A stretch of DNA of 64,000 bases from Diploptera punctata (GCA_030220185.1 JASPKZ010007283.1:1201501-1265500); one strand, 5' to 3'. Positions 21,563-31,732 are shown, numbered from the stretch's first letter. Made by a program: numbers and translations. The notes: generated from the sequence alone by a model not told the origin.

Positions 21563-21872
21563 CCCATTCGCCTCAGAAGACGAGGTAGACTCGTCTGCAG
21601 TTAAGTGGCATTCAATCAGAAGACGAGGTAACTCGCTTAATTCTGCTGGTATATATTTTGCAATATTTTGTACATCCCTTGGCAATGTAATATTTTGTTA
21701 ACATTTATGAATAGGCCTAGTAGAGCAATGCGTTTTTGCCTTCACCCTTATTGTGATCCCAAGTACCGTTATATTTTTTTTGTTTTGAATGGGAAAATAG
21801 ACAATATAATTTACGGTGATTAAATCTGGTTTTTGGGAAATGCATTGAGCATTTAAACCTGAAGCGAATGGG
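21563..21872. mobile_element. piggyBac-type MITE
   Basis: The ends CCCATTCGCCTCAG and CTGAAGCGAATGGG are inverted repeats with one mismatch. Flanks are TTAA (21559-21562) and TTGA (21873-21876), a decayed TTAA duplication, the piggyBac signature. The internal 280 bp is non-coding and has a short direct repeat of GAAGACGAGGTA. Confidence 0.8.
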
Positions 21873-22260
21873 TTGAAGAATAAAACAAGAAGAGATACTA
21901 GATTGAAGTTTTATAAAACATTAGCAGTCCCTGCATTACTCTATGGGAGCGAAACTTGGGTAATGACCAATAAATTTCAAAGTAGAATACTTCCTTAGAA
22001 GAACAAAAGGCTGCACAAGATTGGATCTGGTAAGGAATAAAGATATAAGAACAGAGATAAATATATATCCATTGAATGAGAAAATCAGAGAATACAGAAA
22101 GAAATGGCTTACATATGTGGAAAGAATGAATGTAACAAGATTACCAAGAGCAGCATTCAACTACAAGCCAAGAGGTTCAAGGAATGTAGGAAGGCCAGTG
22201 AAAAGATGGACAGAACAACTGTGAGGCGGAACAGGCAACTTATATCTATCCCGTGAAGTG

Positions 22261-22293
<33 letters not shown>

Positions 22294-22436
22294 AGTCAAG
22301 AATGTGACGGGAGAATAAAATTGTTTGAGGGAGGTGAATTATACAGGAAATGATTGTAAAAAATTAGCTCATGATAGAGACATATGGAAGTCTAGTATCC
22401 TGACGGCCATGAATCTCCAGGTTCGATAGTGTCAGT

Positions 22437-22670
22437 TTATTTAGTTGAGCTGAAAGCATTGGGATAATATTTAGTATGTCAAACAGTATCTTTAGTAGTC
22501 TTCCTTACATTCTTCTAACTGTTGGGGTGAAATTTTTAAGTAATCTACAGTGGTATTCGACATGATTAATAATTTTAGGTTTTGTCGAGAACGGGATATT
22601 TAACTATCTAATTTCTCTAAAATGCCTGCATTTCTTAATAATCTTACGGATATTTTATTAGCAGGAATTA
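22437..22670. other. Unassigned spacer
   Basis: No feature recognised. Confidence 0.3.
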
Positions 22671-22860
22671 GCATCGGTGGTCTAGGAATTAGACTCTGTA
22701 ACTGTGGTCCCGAGAATCACAGGTTGAAACCCGGTCGAAGTCGATGGATTTTTTAGAATTGGAACATTCCAACGAAAAATTCCTCCGAGAAGAATATTAA
22801 GCCGTGGATCCTGAGTCGTAAGATTTTCGAGCTCGTAAAAATATATAAAGTCTAAATTAG
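22671..22860 (+). repeat. Possible tRNA-derived SINE, unclassified
   Basis: GCATCGGTGGTCTAGGAATT and a B-box-like CAGGTTGAAACCC resemble a tRNA head. The following AATTGGAACATTCC body was not matched to another copy in the window. Confidence 0.35.
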
Positions 22861-23081
22861 AGCTTCTGAATAAAATTTATTTTATCCCACCTATCCGAAT
22901 AGTCTCTTAACTGCCTGAATCGATGTGCTAACCACTTGTCACTCGACATTTGTGAGGGTATAGACTCATGCAAGGGACAACCTATTCCCCAGTGCGGATG
23001 TATAGACAGGCAGTAACTACCGTCCACATGGAAGGTGATGGATTGAAAATCCTACCATGAGATGGTAACAGTCACTCAGGC
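22861..23081. other. Unassigned spacer
   Basis: No gene; CAGTAACTACCGTCCACATG-type sequence could be a repeat, but no second copy was found here. Confidence 0.3.
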
Positions 23082-24040
23082 TTTAAAATAATTGTGTTGA
23101 AGAAAATATATAAAACTATTATTCTACCAGTTATATTATATGGATGCGAAACATGGACTCTTACTTTAAGGGAGAAAAGGAGATTACAAGTATTTGAGAA
23201 TAAAGTACTTAGGAAAATTTTTGGACCAAAGAGAGATGAACCGACAGATGAATGGAGAAGACTACATAACAATGAACTACATGGTCTTTATAGGAAGCCA
23301 GATATAATAAGATCAGTTAATGGGGTAATACGAAGACATTTTGGTAAACAGATGAGGACAGAGACAAAACTAAGATTACATAACATCACATCAAAAGCTG
23401 CTCTAAAATATGGAAGTGAAATTTGGATTTTAAATAAAAGAAACTCTCATAAACTTCAAGTAAGCCAAATGCGCTTCTTACGATCATTGTTAGGAGTTAA
23501 TAGACTGGATCACCAAAGAAACACTATTATCAGAGGAAAACTTGGAGTAACAAATTTAAATGAAGATATACAAAGATACCAACAAGAATTGAAAAATCAT
23601 CTGAAAGAATGGCAAGAAATAGACTTCCAAAATTGGCATTCCAATATACTCCAACTGGACATAGGGACCAAGGAAGACCAAAACATCGGTGGAAAGATCA
23701 GGACCATCTTCGCTAGGTTTACCGTACAGGCCACATGGCCTAAAACGAATTTGTTCATGATGATGATGATGAAATCTCGTAGACTGCGATGGGCAGGACA
23801 TGTTGCACGTATGGGGAATGAAAGACTTGTATCGAAGCTTCTTGTAGGAAAGCCAGAGGGAAAACGCCCAGTTGGTAGACCAATAATGAGGTGGGAGAAT
23901 AACATGAACTATGTTTTGAGGGAAGTAGATTATACAGGCAATGATTGGAAAGCATTAGCTCAGGATATGTATGTATGGGGAGCTTATGTCCGCTCGGCCA
24001 TGAACCTACGGGTTCGATAGTGCCAGTGAGTAAGTGAGTG
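23082..24040 (+). mobile_element. RTE-like LINE 3' end with nested LINE, frame kept open
   Basis: A 308-residue open frame (23094-24020) starts with RTE sequence (ILPVILYGCETWTLTLREKR) and switches at 23321 to another LINE. It returns at 23772 to RTE sequence (LRWAGHVARMGNERLVSKLL). The RTE 3' end with GATAGTGCCAGTGAGTAAGT is at 24015-24040. The open frame is a chance chimera of two retroelement tails, not a host gene. Confidence 0.8.
23321..23771 (+). mobile_element. LINE 3' fragment nested in RTE copy
   Basis: Translation gives AALKYGSEIWILNKRNSH, QMRFLRSLLGVNRLDHQRN and HLKEWQEIDFQN, ending in (ATG)n at 23757-23771. Insert position is inferred from where RTE homology stops (23320) and resumes (23772). 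No clear target duplication was found. Confidence 0.75.
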
Positions 24041-24136
24041 AGATGATAGAGCTTAGATCTATAAATCCGGTTCCTAATGACTGGACATTTGAAATATGAT
24101 GTGCGGTTCAAATGAGTGAAAGAAATGGAAGACATG

Positions 24137-24365
24137 GTTACCATGGAAACGGCGTGGCGCGGCGTCCCAAACAGTTACGTGGATATGTGTTACTCCCCGG
24201 CCTTGGTAAAACGAAAACAAGAAAAACTTGTACTGTACACAAATCCTACACACTTGTTCCTTATCGTCGAGATGGACTTATGACGTCACGTGCATGTAGT
24301 ACTACAGACTCCTCCTCCAGTAGAAGTCAGTCTGTGTTGGTTAGAAGTGAGGTTAAGTTGTGAGT
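24137..24365 (+). promoter_or_regulatory. Candidate core promoter and leader exon upstream of the agrin-like gene
   Basis: GTTACCATGGAAAC (24137-24150) fits the RFX X-box pattern at every position. TGACGTCA (CRE, 24281-24288) overlaps CACGTG (24287-24292). TCAGTC at 24327-24332 matches the arthropod initiator with +1 at 24329. AGTTG at 24356-24360 falls exactly at +28 to +32 and fits the DPE pattern RGWYV. GTGAGT at 24360 could be a 5' splice site joining the acceptor at 26415. The patch is GC-richer than its surroundings. Individual motifs are short, so the combination matters more than any one. Confidence 0.4.
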
Positions 24366-24663
24366 GAACCACGTGTGTCCAGTTTTTTTAAAAATAAATA
24401 TCATTAATGAAAATTATTTTATTATTCCAATAGCCAAGCAGAATAAGGTTGTAACCCATATTTATTTTCCAAAGTAATTTTTGAAATGGAAAAATGTCGC
24501 ACGTCCATCCCCATCACACTGTGTACCTCCCAGAACTTGGCATTGTCTTCCGCCCTCTGCCCTAAACTATCGAACTATAACATCTTTGAGTTCGGAATTT
24601 CGAAAATATTTTCAGTCATTCCATGACATAATTTATATAATATTATGCTGAAGTTCATTATTT
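24366..24663. other. Unassigned spacer
   Basis: Non-coding as far as can be seen; would be leader intron if the candidate promoter is right. Confidence 0.3.
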
Positions 24664-25076
24664 TGACTATTTAACTCATGCCCCAAATGGGAGTCAATGA
24701 CCAATCACTTTACAATGATTTTTGATTTACAACTAATCACAGTCGTGTTTCACCTCGCTCTTTATCGATTTCTCTTTATCAGCTCCTGCTTTTGTGATAA
24801 AGAAAGCTCCTCCTTTTTAAAGTTCTGAACAGGTCAAAGCATTCGTTTTCTCCAACAAATGCATTGAATATAGAAAATAATGAAAAGATTCCTTGATTTT
24901 ACTGAGTTGTTTACTAAAAAAATAAATGAATAACCCGTAATGTTTCATTATTTCTCCCACTTGGGTGCACTCTTCCAATATTGCGATCTTATTTGGCAAT
25001 ACATAATATGATCAAGGTGCAGTGAATAAACATAACCTCACATTTCTGATTTGTTTTCAAACATCGCCGTTTACAT

Positions 25077-25116
<40 letters not shown>

Positions 25117-25285
25117 AATAACTATATTTAAATTATGATTTGTGAGTAAACAGCTTAATTTTATTCGTTAAATAGTCCTAACAAATGCCACTCTTGATTT
25201 CCAAATTCCCTAGATAAATTCACTCCTCACTTCGTGAATCCTGAATTTATCGATTATTTGCAAATCACTCGTGGCATTACTTATG
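24664..25285 (+). repeat. Unidentified repeat with CCAAT boxes and 3' hairpin, copy 1
   Basis: Begins ACTATTTAACTCATGCCCC, has two CCAAT-type boxes (GACCAATCAC; ACTAATCAC), and ends in a hairpin formed by TGATTTCCAAATT and AATAC-like complements, closing GTGGCATTACTTA. A (TA)n array has grown inside at 25081-25111. Copies 2 and 3 are at 33936 and 54588. No ORF. Confidence 0.7.
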
Positions 25286-25794
25286 AATAATAAATGTTCA
25301 CGTGTACAGGAATTTTTAGAAGAATTAAATTATTTTGGGTTGAAGTAAAAACTACTATATTGTAAAAAACAAATCTTAATAAAATATTAACATATGCTGT
25401 ACAAGACTTGTTCAACAACAGATACAAAAAGACGCCCCGCAATATACACACAATATATAATTTTGTGATTTTAGGACTATTTCAAGATCAAATATTAAAA
25501 GTAGGCCTAATATATTAGGCAATGTGTGTTGTAATATGTAAAATAAATAAATATTATTTATTTATCTTATACAAAATATAAATCAACAAAAAATAAACAT
25601 AGAATTATGAATATGAAGTCAGCCATTTGCATTATTTCTTGTAATAATGAAACAAATTAAAATCGTTTCAATCAATACTACCAACTGACAAAATTAATAG
25701 CATTTTATTGAAATCGGAAGCAATGTAGTGATTGAGATTATTGTCTTTAGAATGTTTTTTATTTTTTTTAATTCTTAATCGACATAAAAAATGT
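25286..25794. other. Unassigned AT-rich stretch
   Basis: No gene or recognised repeat. Confidence 0.3.
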
Positions 25795-26270
25795 ATATGC
25801 TTGTTAATTCTCTAGCGGCCGCAATTTTTTTCGGAACCAAACTCGTTATATAAGTTTATCAGTAAAATAAAGGAAGGTCGAGTTCGTTAACCGGCAAAAT
25901 CAAGGAATTTACCTGGAACGAACATTTAAAAATCACGCCAGCGATCCCGATTTTCGCAACGAAACTTGGTATTTGTTATAAAAATAATATGAGGAAAGTA
26001 TTCCTTGAAAATTCAGCGAAAAACGATCATTAGGAATGGAGCTTTCCCAGAAATTCGAAATAAATAAAAAAAAACACTCTAGCAGTCTGCCACGTTTGCT
26101 TTGTCGCAATGGAACTGTCCACCATACTATTTAGTTAACAAAATAAATATACATTCCTTAATCCAGCCAAATCGGACATGCGTTCGACTTACTCAGCAAT
26201 TCCGTTAGTTTACGCAATTCCCGCGTGACCGACTTTACGTGATTCTTGTACGCTTTCTACGTAATATATA
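25795..26270. repeat. Dispersed GCGGCCGC-core repeat, best copy
   Basis: CTCTAGCGGCCGCAATTTTT at about 25811, GGTCGAGTTCGTTAACCGGC at about 25876 and TTTTCGCAACGAAACTTGGT at about 25953. A second, diverged core CTCTAGCAGTCTGCCACG lies near 26085. Related blocks occur at 6000, 6422-6735, 7516-8204, 9550 and 14640. Function and class unknown. Confidence 0.5.
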
Positions 26271-26422
26271 ACCAAGACAATTGTTATACTCTTTATTTTT
26301 ACTACAAATCCAGTTCTTGATAAACATTCTTGATTCTGAATGCTACATAGAATGGAATAAAATATTGTAAATTTGTTGACAACAAAAATGCATATCTTAA
26401 TATTTTTATTTGAAGTGTGGTG

Positions 26423-26636
26423 ATGGTGCGCACAATATGGGTTGCGACCCTGCTGGTGCTAGCAGTTTGCACGCATGCTCGGTATAGCTACAGGCGCCGA
26501 CATGTCAGCACTATGCCTGCATGCGAGAACGGGATAAGTGACGACCAGGGTTTCAGTGAATTGAGAGCGAAAATACGTGAATGTGATTTTGTGTTCACGG
26601 GAAAAGTGACCGCTATTCCACAATCAGGGAAGAAAG
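26423..26636 (+). CDS. Agrin-like secreted protein, coding exon 1 (signal peptide and start of NtA domain)
   Basis: ATG at 26423 opens a frame of 71 codons plus one base. Residues 1-19 (MVRTIWVATLLVLAVCTHA) are a textbook signal peptide. Cys34 and Cys54 follow, with CDFVFTGKV at 54-62 resembling the VVLTGTV block of the agrin N-terminal (NtA) domain. The exon ends AAAG before GTGAGT (26637), a strong 5' splice site, in phase 1. A likely 3' splice site (TTATTTGAAG, ending 26415) just upstream suggests an earlier non-coding exon. In known agrins NtA binds laminin in basement membrane; that role here is inference. An upstream in-frame GTG at 26417 is not needed as a start. Confidence 0.68.
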
Positions 26637-26749
26637 GTGAGTTAATACTTGTGCACATTAAACAATATTTTATCTTTCTATACCTATATATCCCCACATG
26701 TGGCACTAGGATGATCTCTTGCGGGAGTTATATAACCACTTATCTCCCT

Positions 26750-26905
26750 ACAGATGTCAGGAATCACTCAAAGAGAAACTACTGGAATAGGAAAGGCTCT
26801 CATTTAGGGTTGTAAGTTCCTTTACGATCCGAAAATCGAAATCTCTGGTCCTATGGTTTATCTTGCCGGAGGGCTTGTCCTTTGGATTATTTTAATCATA
26901 AGAAA
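26750..26905 (-). repeat. SINE-like repeat family 5, fragment
   Basis: GCCGGAGGGCTTGTCCTTTG and preceding blocks match the copy at 33610-33690. Confidence 0.45.
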
Positions 26906-27092
26906 ACTATCACGACCCTCTGAACAGAGACAAGTAACTTAACCAAGGACGATTTTACTGAATCTACTGGAGGGATATATTTTTAACTACTCATTTGAAT
27001 TTAAGGTTAATGAGGGAACATAAACTATTAATGCCTAGTCGTCGCTTTAGGTTCCAAACTAATAACTAAACACAAGTATATTTCTCTAACTA

Positions 27093-27479
27093 TAATAAGA
27101 TAAAAAATAAAATTAAAATGTACCTGTTGGCAGGTGCCGTCGTCCTCAACTATGTTCAAATGATGTATTTAAAATATTAGTTGGAGGCCTTTCGAAAGTT
27201 AACTTCCATCATCTGCAAGATGAGTCTATATGCAACTACAGTAGTTGACGTATCTACGAGTCTTAGAACATCAACTAGTTGCACATACTCATCCCACTAA
27301 GATGATCCTAAGACTAGTAATTAGTTGCATATACTCATCCTGCTGATGATGGAAGTTAACCTCCGAAAGGCCTCCAACTAATATTTTAAATAGCCTACAT
27401 AATTTTAACGATGTTGAGGACGACGGCACCTGCCAACACTATTCACTTGAACGGAATTTGATATGAATTTTATTAGTAT
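27093..27479 (+). mobile_element. Penelope-associated foldback element, copy 3
   Basis: Flanked by the 12-bp duplication TTTCTCTAACTA (27081-27092 and 27480-27491). The arms contain TACCTGTTGGCAGGTGCCG on the left and its inverse on the right, and inner inverted repeats around GAAAGTTAACTTCCATCAT. The tail ends GATATGAATTTTATTAGTATT-like sequence shared with copy 2. Both inner arms carry hammerhead-like cores. It sits at the 3' end of an RTE copy. Confidence 0.78.
27343..27372 (+). ncRNA. Hammerhead-like core with exact CTGATGA, foldback copy 3
   Basis: CTGATGA at 27343-27349 is the exact consensus core. GGA and TCC can pair as a short stem II, and GAAA at 27365-27368 follows in the right place. 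The next bases GGCC do not give a UH cleavage triplet, so self-cleavage is doubtful. The opposite arm has a related core with one change (CAGATGA on the minus strand). Confidence 0.5.
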
Positions 27480-27491
27480 TTTCTCTAACTA

Positions 27492-27855
27492 CCGGCACTA
27501 TCAAGCCCTGAGATTCATGGCCAGGCTCTCCATTCATTCCTATCCTCAAGTAATATTTTCCAATCATTTTGTATATTAATCACCACCTGAAATCGTCGTT
27601 AATGTTATAATTCCATCTCATTCTTGGCCTATCTACTGGGCGCTTCCTCTTATGTTTTACTACATGAAGTGTTAATGTTTCTGTTTAATTCCCCTTTCGT
27701 ACCATAAGTCCTGCCCATCGCAGTCTGCTAGACTTAACATTCTTAGTAAATCTAGTTTCCCATAAGTATCATAGACTTAATTGTTATGTGAGTTTTCTCA
27801 AATACTCGCAATTTTTTCTGTTACTTCAAAGTAAGACACCGTCTTTCGCATCCAT
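27492..27855 (-). mobile_element. RTE-like LINE 3' fragment, diverged
   Basis: CCGGCACTATCAAGCCCTGA is the decayed 3' end. The rest follows the family to about 27855, where SINE family 1 begins. Many substitutions mark it as old. Confidence 0.7.
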
Positions 27856-27861
27856 ATCCGT

Positions 27862-28192
27862 CCATTCGTAGTTTCTGCCCGAGGGCAGGTCTTTCACTAC
27901 ACTTATAGCATTTTCATACTGTGCTTTGCAGCTTTACAAGGGATTATAGATGTGGTAGCTTCCCGTTGCTTTCTATTCCGATGATGGATGATGATGATAA
28001 TGATAAGGATGATAATGATGGCCGGATGATTTTTGGGGACCGTTGGACCCTAAGCTTCCCGACATTTGTCTTACTGGTGAAGAAAAATCCCGAAAAAAAC
28101 CTCACAGAGGCCTGTTCCGACCGGGAATCGAACCCGGCCCCGCTGCATGACAAGGCAGCACGCTACATCCAGACCACAGCGGTGGACCGCAT
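27862..28192 (-). repeat. tRNA-derived SINE, family 1
   Basis: Full-length minus-strand copy: head complement ending CACCGCTGTGGTC near 28190, (GAT)n at 27985-28020, and the 3' end TCCATTCGTAGTTTCTGCCC at 27870. Confidence 0.85.
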
Positions 28193-28464
28193 CCACATAA
28201 ACAGATCTTATAACTGGAAGTATAATCTATTTATTATATTATTACTTAATTTATTTTAGAGAATTTGGTCTGACAACAGTCTCTATAATTTTACTTACAT
28301 ATTTTACATAGGCTATAAACTAATAAATATGTAATTATTGTATTGTCACGGGTCCTTTACAAGTATACAAAGTTTCAAGTCGATCTATTGATTTTAAGTG
28401 GGTGAAAATCGCGTAGAAAGATTCCGTTACATAGATAGATAGATAGATAGATACAGGTCTAGCT
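28193..28464. other. Unassigned spacer with (TAGA)n
   Basis: Contains a short (TAGA)n run at 28432-28455; otherwise no feature. Confidence 0.4.
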
Positions 28465-28915
28465 AATATAAAGCGTTTAAAAATGTATAAAACGCTTATT
28501 CTTGTAGCTATACGGTTGTGAAATATGGTTTCCTAGTTTATGAGAGGAGAACAGATTACGAATATTTTAAACAAAAGTACTTAGGAACATTTGTAAACAG
28601 AAGATAAACGAACAGACAGGTGAATGGAGAAAACTATTTAACAGTGTAGGAAACCGAAGGTTATAAGAACGGTTACGTTTCATTTACTTCGGTGGGCAAG
28701 ACGTTTGGCAAGAATGGGAAATCAAAGAGTAGAAAAGCAGAAGGAAAGCGTCAAGTTGATAGATAATAAATGAGATGTGAAAATAACACAACCACGATTT
28801 GAGGTAGATAAATTAATCACGGAAAAATTGGTAAACACCATCTATTATAGGGATGTTGAGAAAGCTTTACATATGCGAACATGAACCTCTGGGTTCGATA
28901 GCGGTAGTGAATTAT
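28465..28915 (+). mobile_element. RTE-like LINE 3' fragment, diverged
   Basis: Homology follows the C-terminal coding region and ends GAACCTCTGGGTTCGATAGC near 28900. Frames are destroyed. Confidence 0.75.
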
Positions 28916-29084
28916 TTATTCATCTTCTTATTAGTGGAACATTTTTATTTTTATTCGACTTTAACATAAATTTTTTCTCTTTATTAGATGAGATTTTAGA
29001 GTCTTCCCATTTCTGATGCTTCTGATGCATAATTTTAAATTAATACAGTAGACATGTAAGCAATAAAGAACATACTCCTCTATT

Positions 29085-29991
29085 TTTAATTTTGTACTAG
29101 AGCATGCCATTAAATCTTTAGAGAATGAGGAAGGCTTAAAACTCAATGGTATTAATAAGCTGTTAGTTTATACTGATTATGTAGTACTATCGGCCGATAG
29201 CGAGGAGATACTAAAGGGCAACACGCACACACTATTGAGTAACACTAAGAAATTAGGACTAGAAGTAAATATCAATAAAACTAAATATATGGTCACACGT
29301 AGGTATGCATTATATTATGTAAATGGACAGCTAATGACAAATGAGGGAAATTTTGAGGAAGTGGCTGAATTCAAATACCTAGGAACAATAATCACAAATA
29401 GGAATGAGATGCACAAACAAATTAAACATAGACTCAATTTTGGAAATGCGTGCTATTATGCATTGCAGAGACTCTTGACTTCCCAACTCCTTTCAAAAAA
29501 TGTTAAACTGAAAATATATAAAACTATTATTCTACTAGTTATATTACATGGGCGCGAAACATGGACTCTTACTTTAAGGGAGGAAGGAGATTACTAGTAT
29601 TTGAGAATAAAGTAGTTAGGAACATTTTGGACCAAAGAGAGATGAACAGTGGTGAATGGAGAACACTAAATAAAAATGAACTACATGGTCTTTATAGGAA
29701 GCCAGATATAATAAGAACAGTTAAGCCTCGTAGACTGTGATGGGCAGGACATGTTGCTCATATGGGTAATGAAAGACTTGTATGGAAGCTCCTTGTAGGA
29801 AAGCCAGAGGGAAAACGCCCAGTTGGTAGACCAAGAATGAGGTGGGAGAATAACATTAACCATGATTTGAGGGAAGTAGATTGTACAGGGAATGTTTGGA
29901 AGGCATTAGCTCAGGATAGGGATGTATGGAGAGCTTATGTCCGCACGGCCATGAACCTACGGGTTCGATAGTGTCAGTGAGTAAGTAAGTC
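29085..29991 (+). mobile_element. RTE-like LINE, 5'-truncated
   Basis: Begins within RT (LEHAIKSLENEEG). YADD has become YTDY at about 29170. It continues with TRRYALYYVNGQLMTNEGNF, EFKYLGTIITNRNEM and GRPRMRWENN. It ends GATAGTGTCAGTGAGTAAGT at 29991. Moderately young, with frameshifts near 29580 and 29760. Confidence 0.85.
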
Positions 29992-30531
29992 CGCCGTGCC
30001 AGCTCAGGTAGTAGCTAGCCTGCATCCTAACTAGCGGGCACAGATACTTGGCAGGGTTGAAAAATTTAACTACTAAATTCATTTAATTGCAAACTTTTAA
30101 CCTCGACGCCAGAGAGATGGTCGTGTAATATTTTTAATCTCTAGATTGTGCACAAGATTCTTGCATTAAATTACAAATCTCTCTGCAGTACACATGTTGA
30201 GAAGGAATGTGGTTCTGATTATAGCGATTCGTTCGTCATTGGGAAGATTAAACCTGGAGACTCCATGGTACTTTTCGACATGAGTAGGCTACTTGCCGAC
30301 ACCGGGTTCCAAATTCTCTCTTTCTTTCATCATCATCATCTCTCACACAGCACACTTTATACTACTCAAAACATAAACACACAATCATCCTACACTCCTG
30401 TCTGTACACAATACAAGAATACAACATCATCTACGTAAATTGGTCTGACGATGTGGTGCGTAATTTGATAATAGACAACACTAACCCCATCTATTCGTCC
30501 ATCGCGAATAAAATCCAATGGGTGGCATTAG

Positions 30532-30534
<3 letters not shown>
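29992..30534. other. Unassigned stretch
   Basis: GCCGTGCCAGCTCAGGTAGT starts a possible repeat. A 96-codon frame at 30148 has no recognised motif. A CAT run lies at 30330. Nothing firm. Confidence 0.3.

Positions 30535-30580
<46 letters not shown>
30535..30580. repeat. (CA)n microsatellite
   Basis: About 46 bp of uninterrupted CA. Confidence 0.97.
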
Positions 30581-30581
<1 letters not shown>

Positions 30582-30705
30582 TTTAAAAAATCTCCCCCTT
30601 TTCAAGTTCTTTTTTACTCGATTTAAAAGCAGGGCCACCACTTTTATCGAATATGAAACTAATGAGCTTGTTGTCACAAAAGGGTTTAAACAAATACAAA
30701 TCCTC

Positions 30706-30751
30706 AAAATCGTAATCGATTTTACTTACTGCAACGAAAATTATATACACT

Positions 30752-30790
<39 letters not shown>

Positions 30791-31661
30791 CATATATATG
30801 TATGTAAAAGCAATGAAGTTCAGAAGAGGAGGGAGATTATCAAAAAATGACCACTTTATGTGCGGCGACTCAGCCCTAGAAATAGTCCCCAACTTTAAGT
30901 ACCTGGGAGTGACGCTGCAGACCACTGGAACCACGTTCACCATGCATATACAAGACAGGACCACAGCGGCAATAAATTCGATGTTCAACATCCCCAAGCT
31001 TGAGAGACTGTCCCTGCCAACGGCGATGGCACTGTTCCAACTCAAGGTAGCACCAGCGGCCACATACGGTATTCAGATAATTTGGATTCACCTAACAGCG
31101 AAAAACCTCAAGAAATTGGAGAATGTCAAAGCCAGATATCTCAAGAGGGCCTTGTCACTCTCAAAGTACACAAGAAACAGCTACGCCTACAGAATAGCAC
31201 ATGAATCCTACTTCATTGAGGACATCAAGCTTCGCTTCAATCTACCAGAAACCCAGGCATATAAAGACGCCATCAAAGAGAGACAAAACAAAGCCAATGA
31301 AATACCGATGGAAATAATGGACACAGAAACGATGAAAACTGATGTGTGGAAAGGACCGAACTTCCAACTTCGCCACCTATACACACGCTTCGCCGCGCAT
31401 GGTTTCCACTGGAAAATATGTCAGAATCCGTCATACCACGACCCGAAGGAGGACTGCAGATGTAAGCTTTGCGACGAGCCATGCTCCAGGTACCACCTAA
31501 TGAAATGCCAAAGCAGAACTAAGCCTCTCACCAAAATTACAAAAGACTGGTGAAAACTCTAAATAACACATTGTGTTTAATAAAATCAATTATATATATG
31601 TATGTATATACATATGTAGTGCTGATAATTTTCGTTTCAGTAAGTACAATCGATTACGATG

Positions 31662-31662
<1 letters not shown>
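30706..31662. repeat. Inverted repeat pair flanking a LINE tail
   Basis: AATCGTAATCGATTTTACTT with what follows (30706-30750) is the near-complement of ATAATTTTCGTTTCAGTAAG with what follows (31624-31662). Both arms adjoin TA/CA microsatellites on the side of the LINE or away from it. Origin unknown. Confidence 0.6.
30798..31553 (+). mobile_element. LINE C-terminus, 251-codon open frame
   Basis: After RT, this ORF reads EIVPNFKYLGVTLQTTG, then APAATYGIQIIW and LENVKARYLKRALSLSKYTR, and ends in a Cys/His knuckle CRCKLCDEPCSRYHLMKCQ. The pattern is the C-terminal half of a LINE ORF2. The frame is open without a break, so the insertion is fairly recent, but RT and the endonuclease are absent. 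The starting Met codons lie in TA-rich sequence and are not a real start. Confidence 0.78.
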
Positions 31663-31718
<56 letters not shown>

Positions 31719-31731
31719 GCACACACACAGG
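31663..31731. repeat. (TA)n-(CA)n microsatellite
   Basis: TA followed by CA with a few CG interruptions, lying exactly between the inverted repeat and the mariner-type element. Confidence 0.95.
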
Positions 31732-31732
31732 G

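Larger units (their letters stand above)
19917..22289 (+). mobile_element. LINE fragment nested in the RTE and itself split twice
   Basis: Three pieces read in order: FNYLGCNFTINTKTERYI (19926-19981), KFQMICGTIHKTL (21520-21560), and FYKTLAVPALLYGSETWVM then GRPVKRWTEQL (21905-22224). The copy ends in (GAA)n at 22261-22289. The interruptions are the Tc1 element and the piggyBac MITE. Bounded by GTAACGTCAAGAA and GTAAAGTCAAGAA. Confidence 0.75.
19519..22436 (+). mobile_element. RTE-like LINE, old copy split by a LINE-Tc1-MITE nest
   Basis: Left part 19519-19916 translates as IKYLGTLIKQ, FENKVLRKI and RLRRVGHLARLGNG, diverged from the family. The right part 22290-22436 resumes with AGAATAAAATTGTTTGAGGG and ends CAGGTTCGATAGTGTCAGT. 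The gap corresponds to the family sequence around GRPRMRWENN. A 13-bp duplication (19904-19916, 22290-22302; one mismatch) marks the LINE inserted between. It is a relic. Confidence 0.75.

Noticed and set aside
30148..30438. 96-codon open frame
   Set aside because: No family resemblance; ends in CAT-rich low-complexity sequence.
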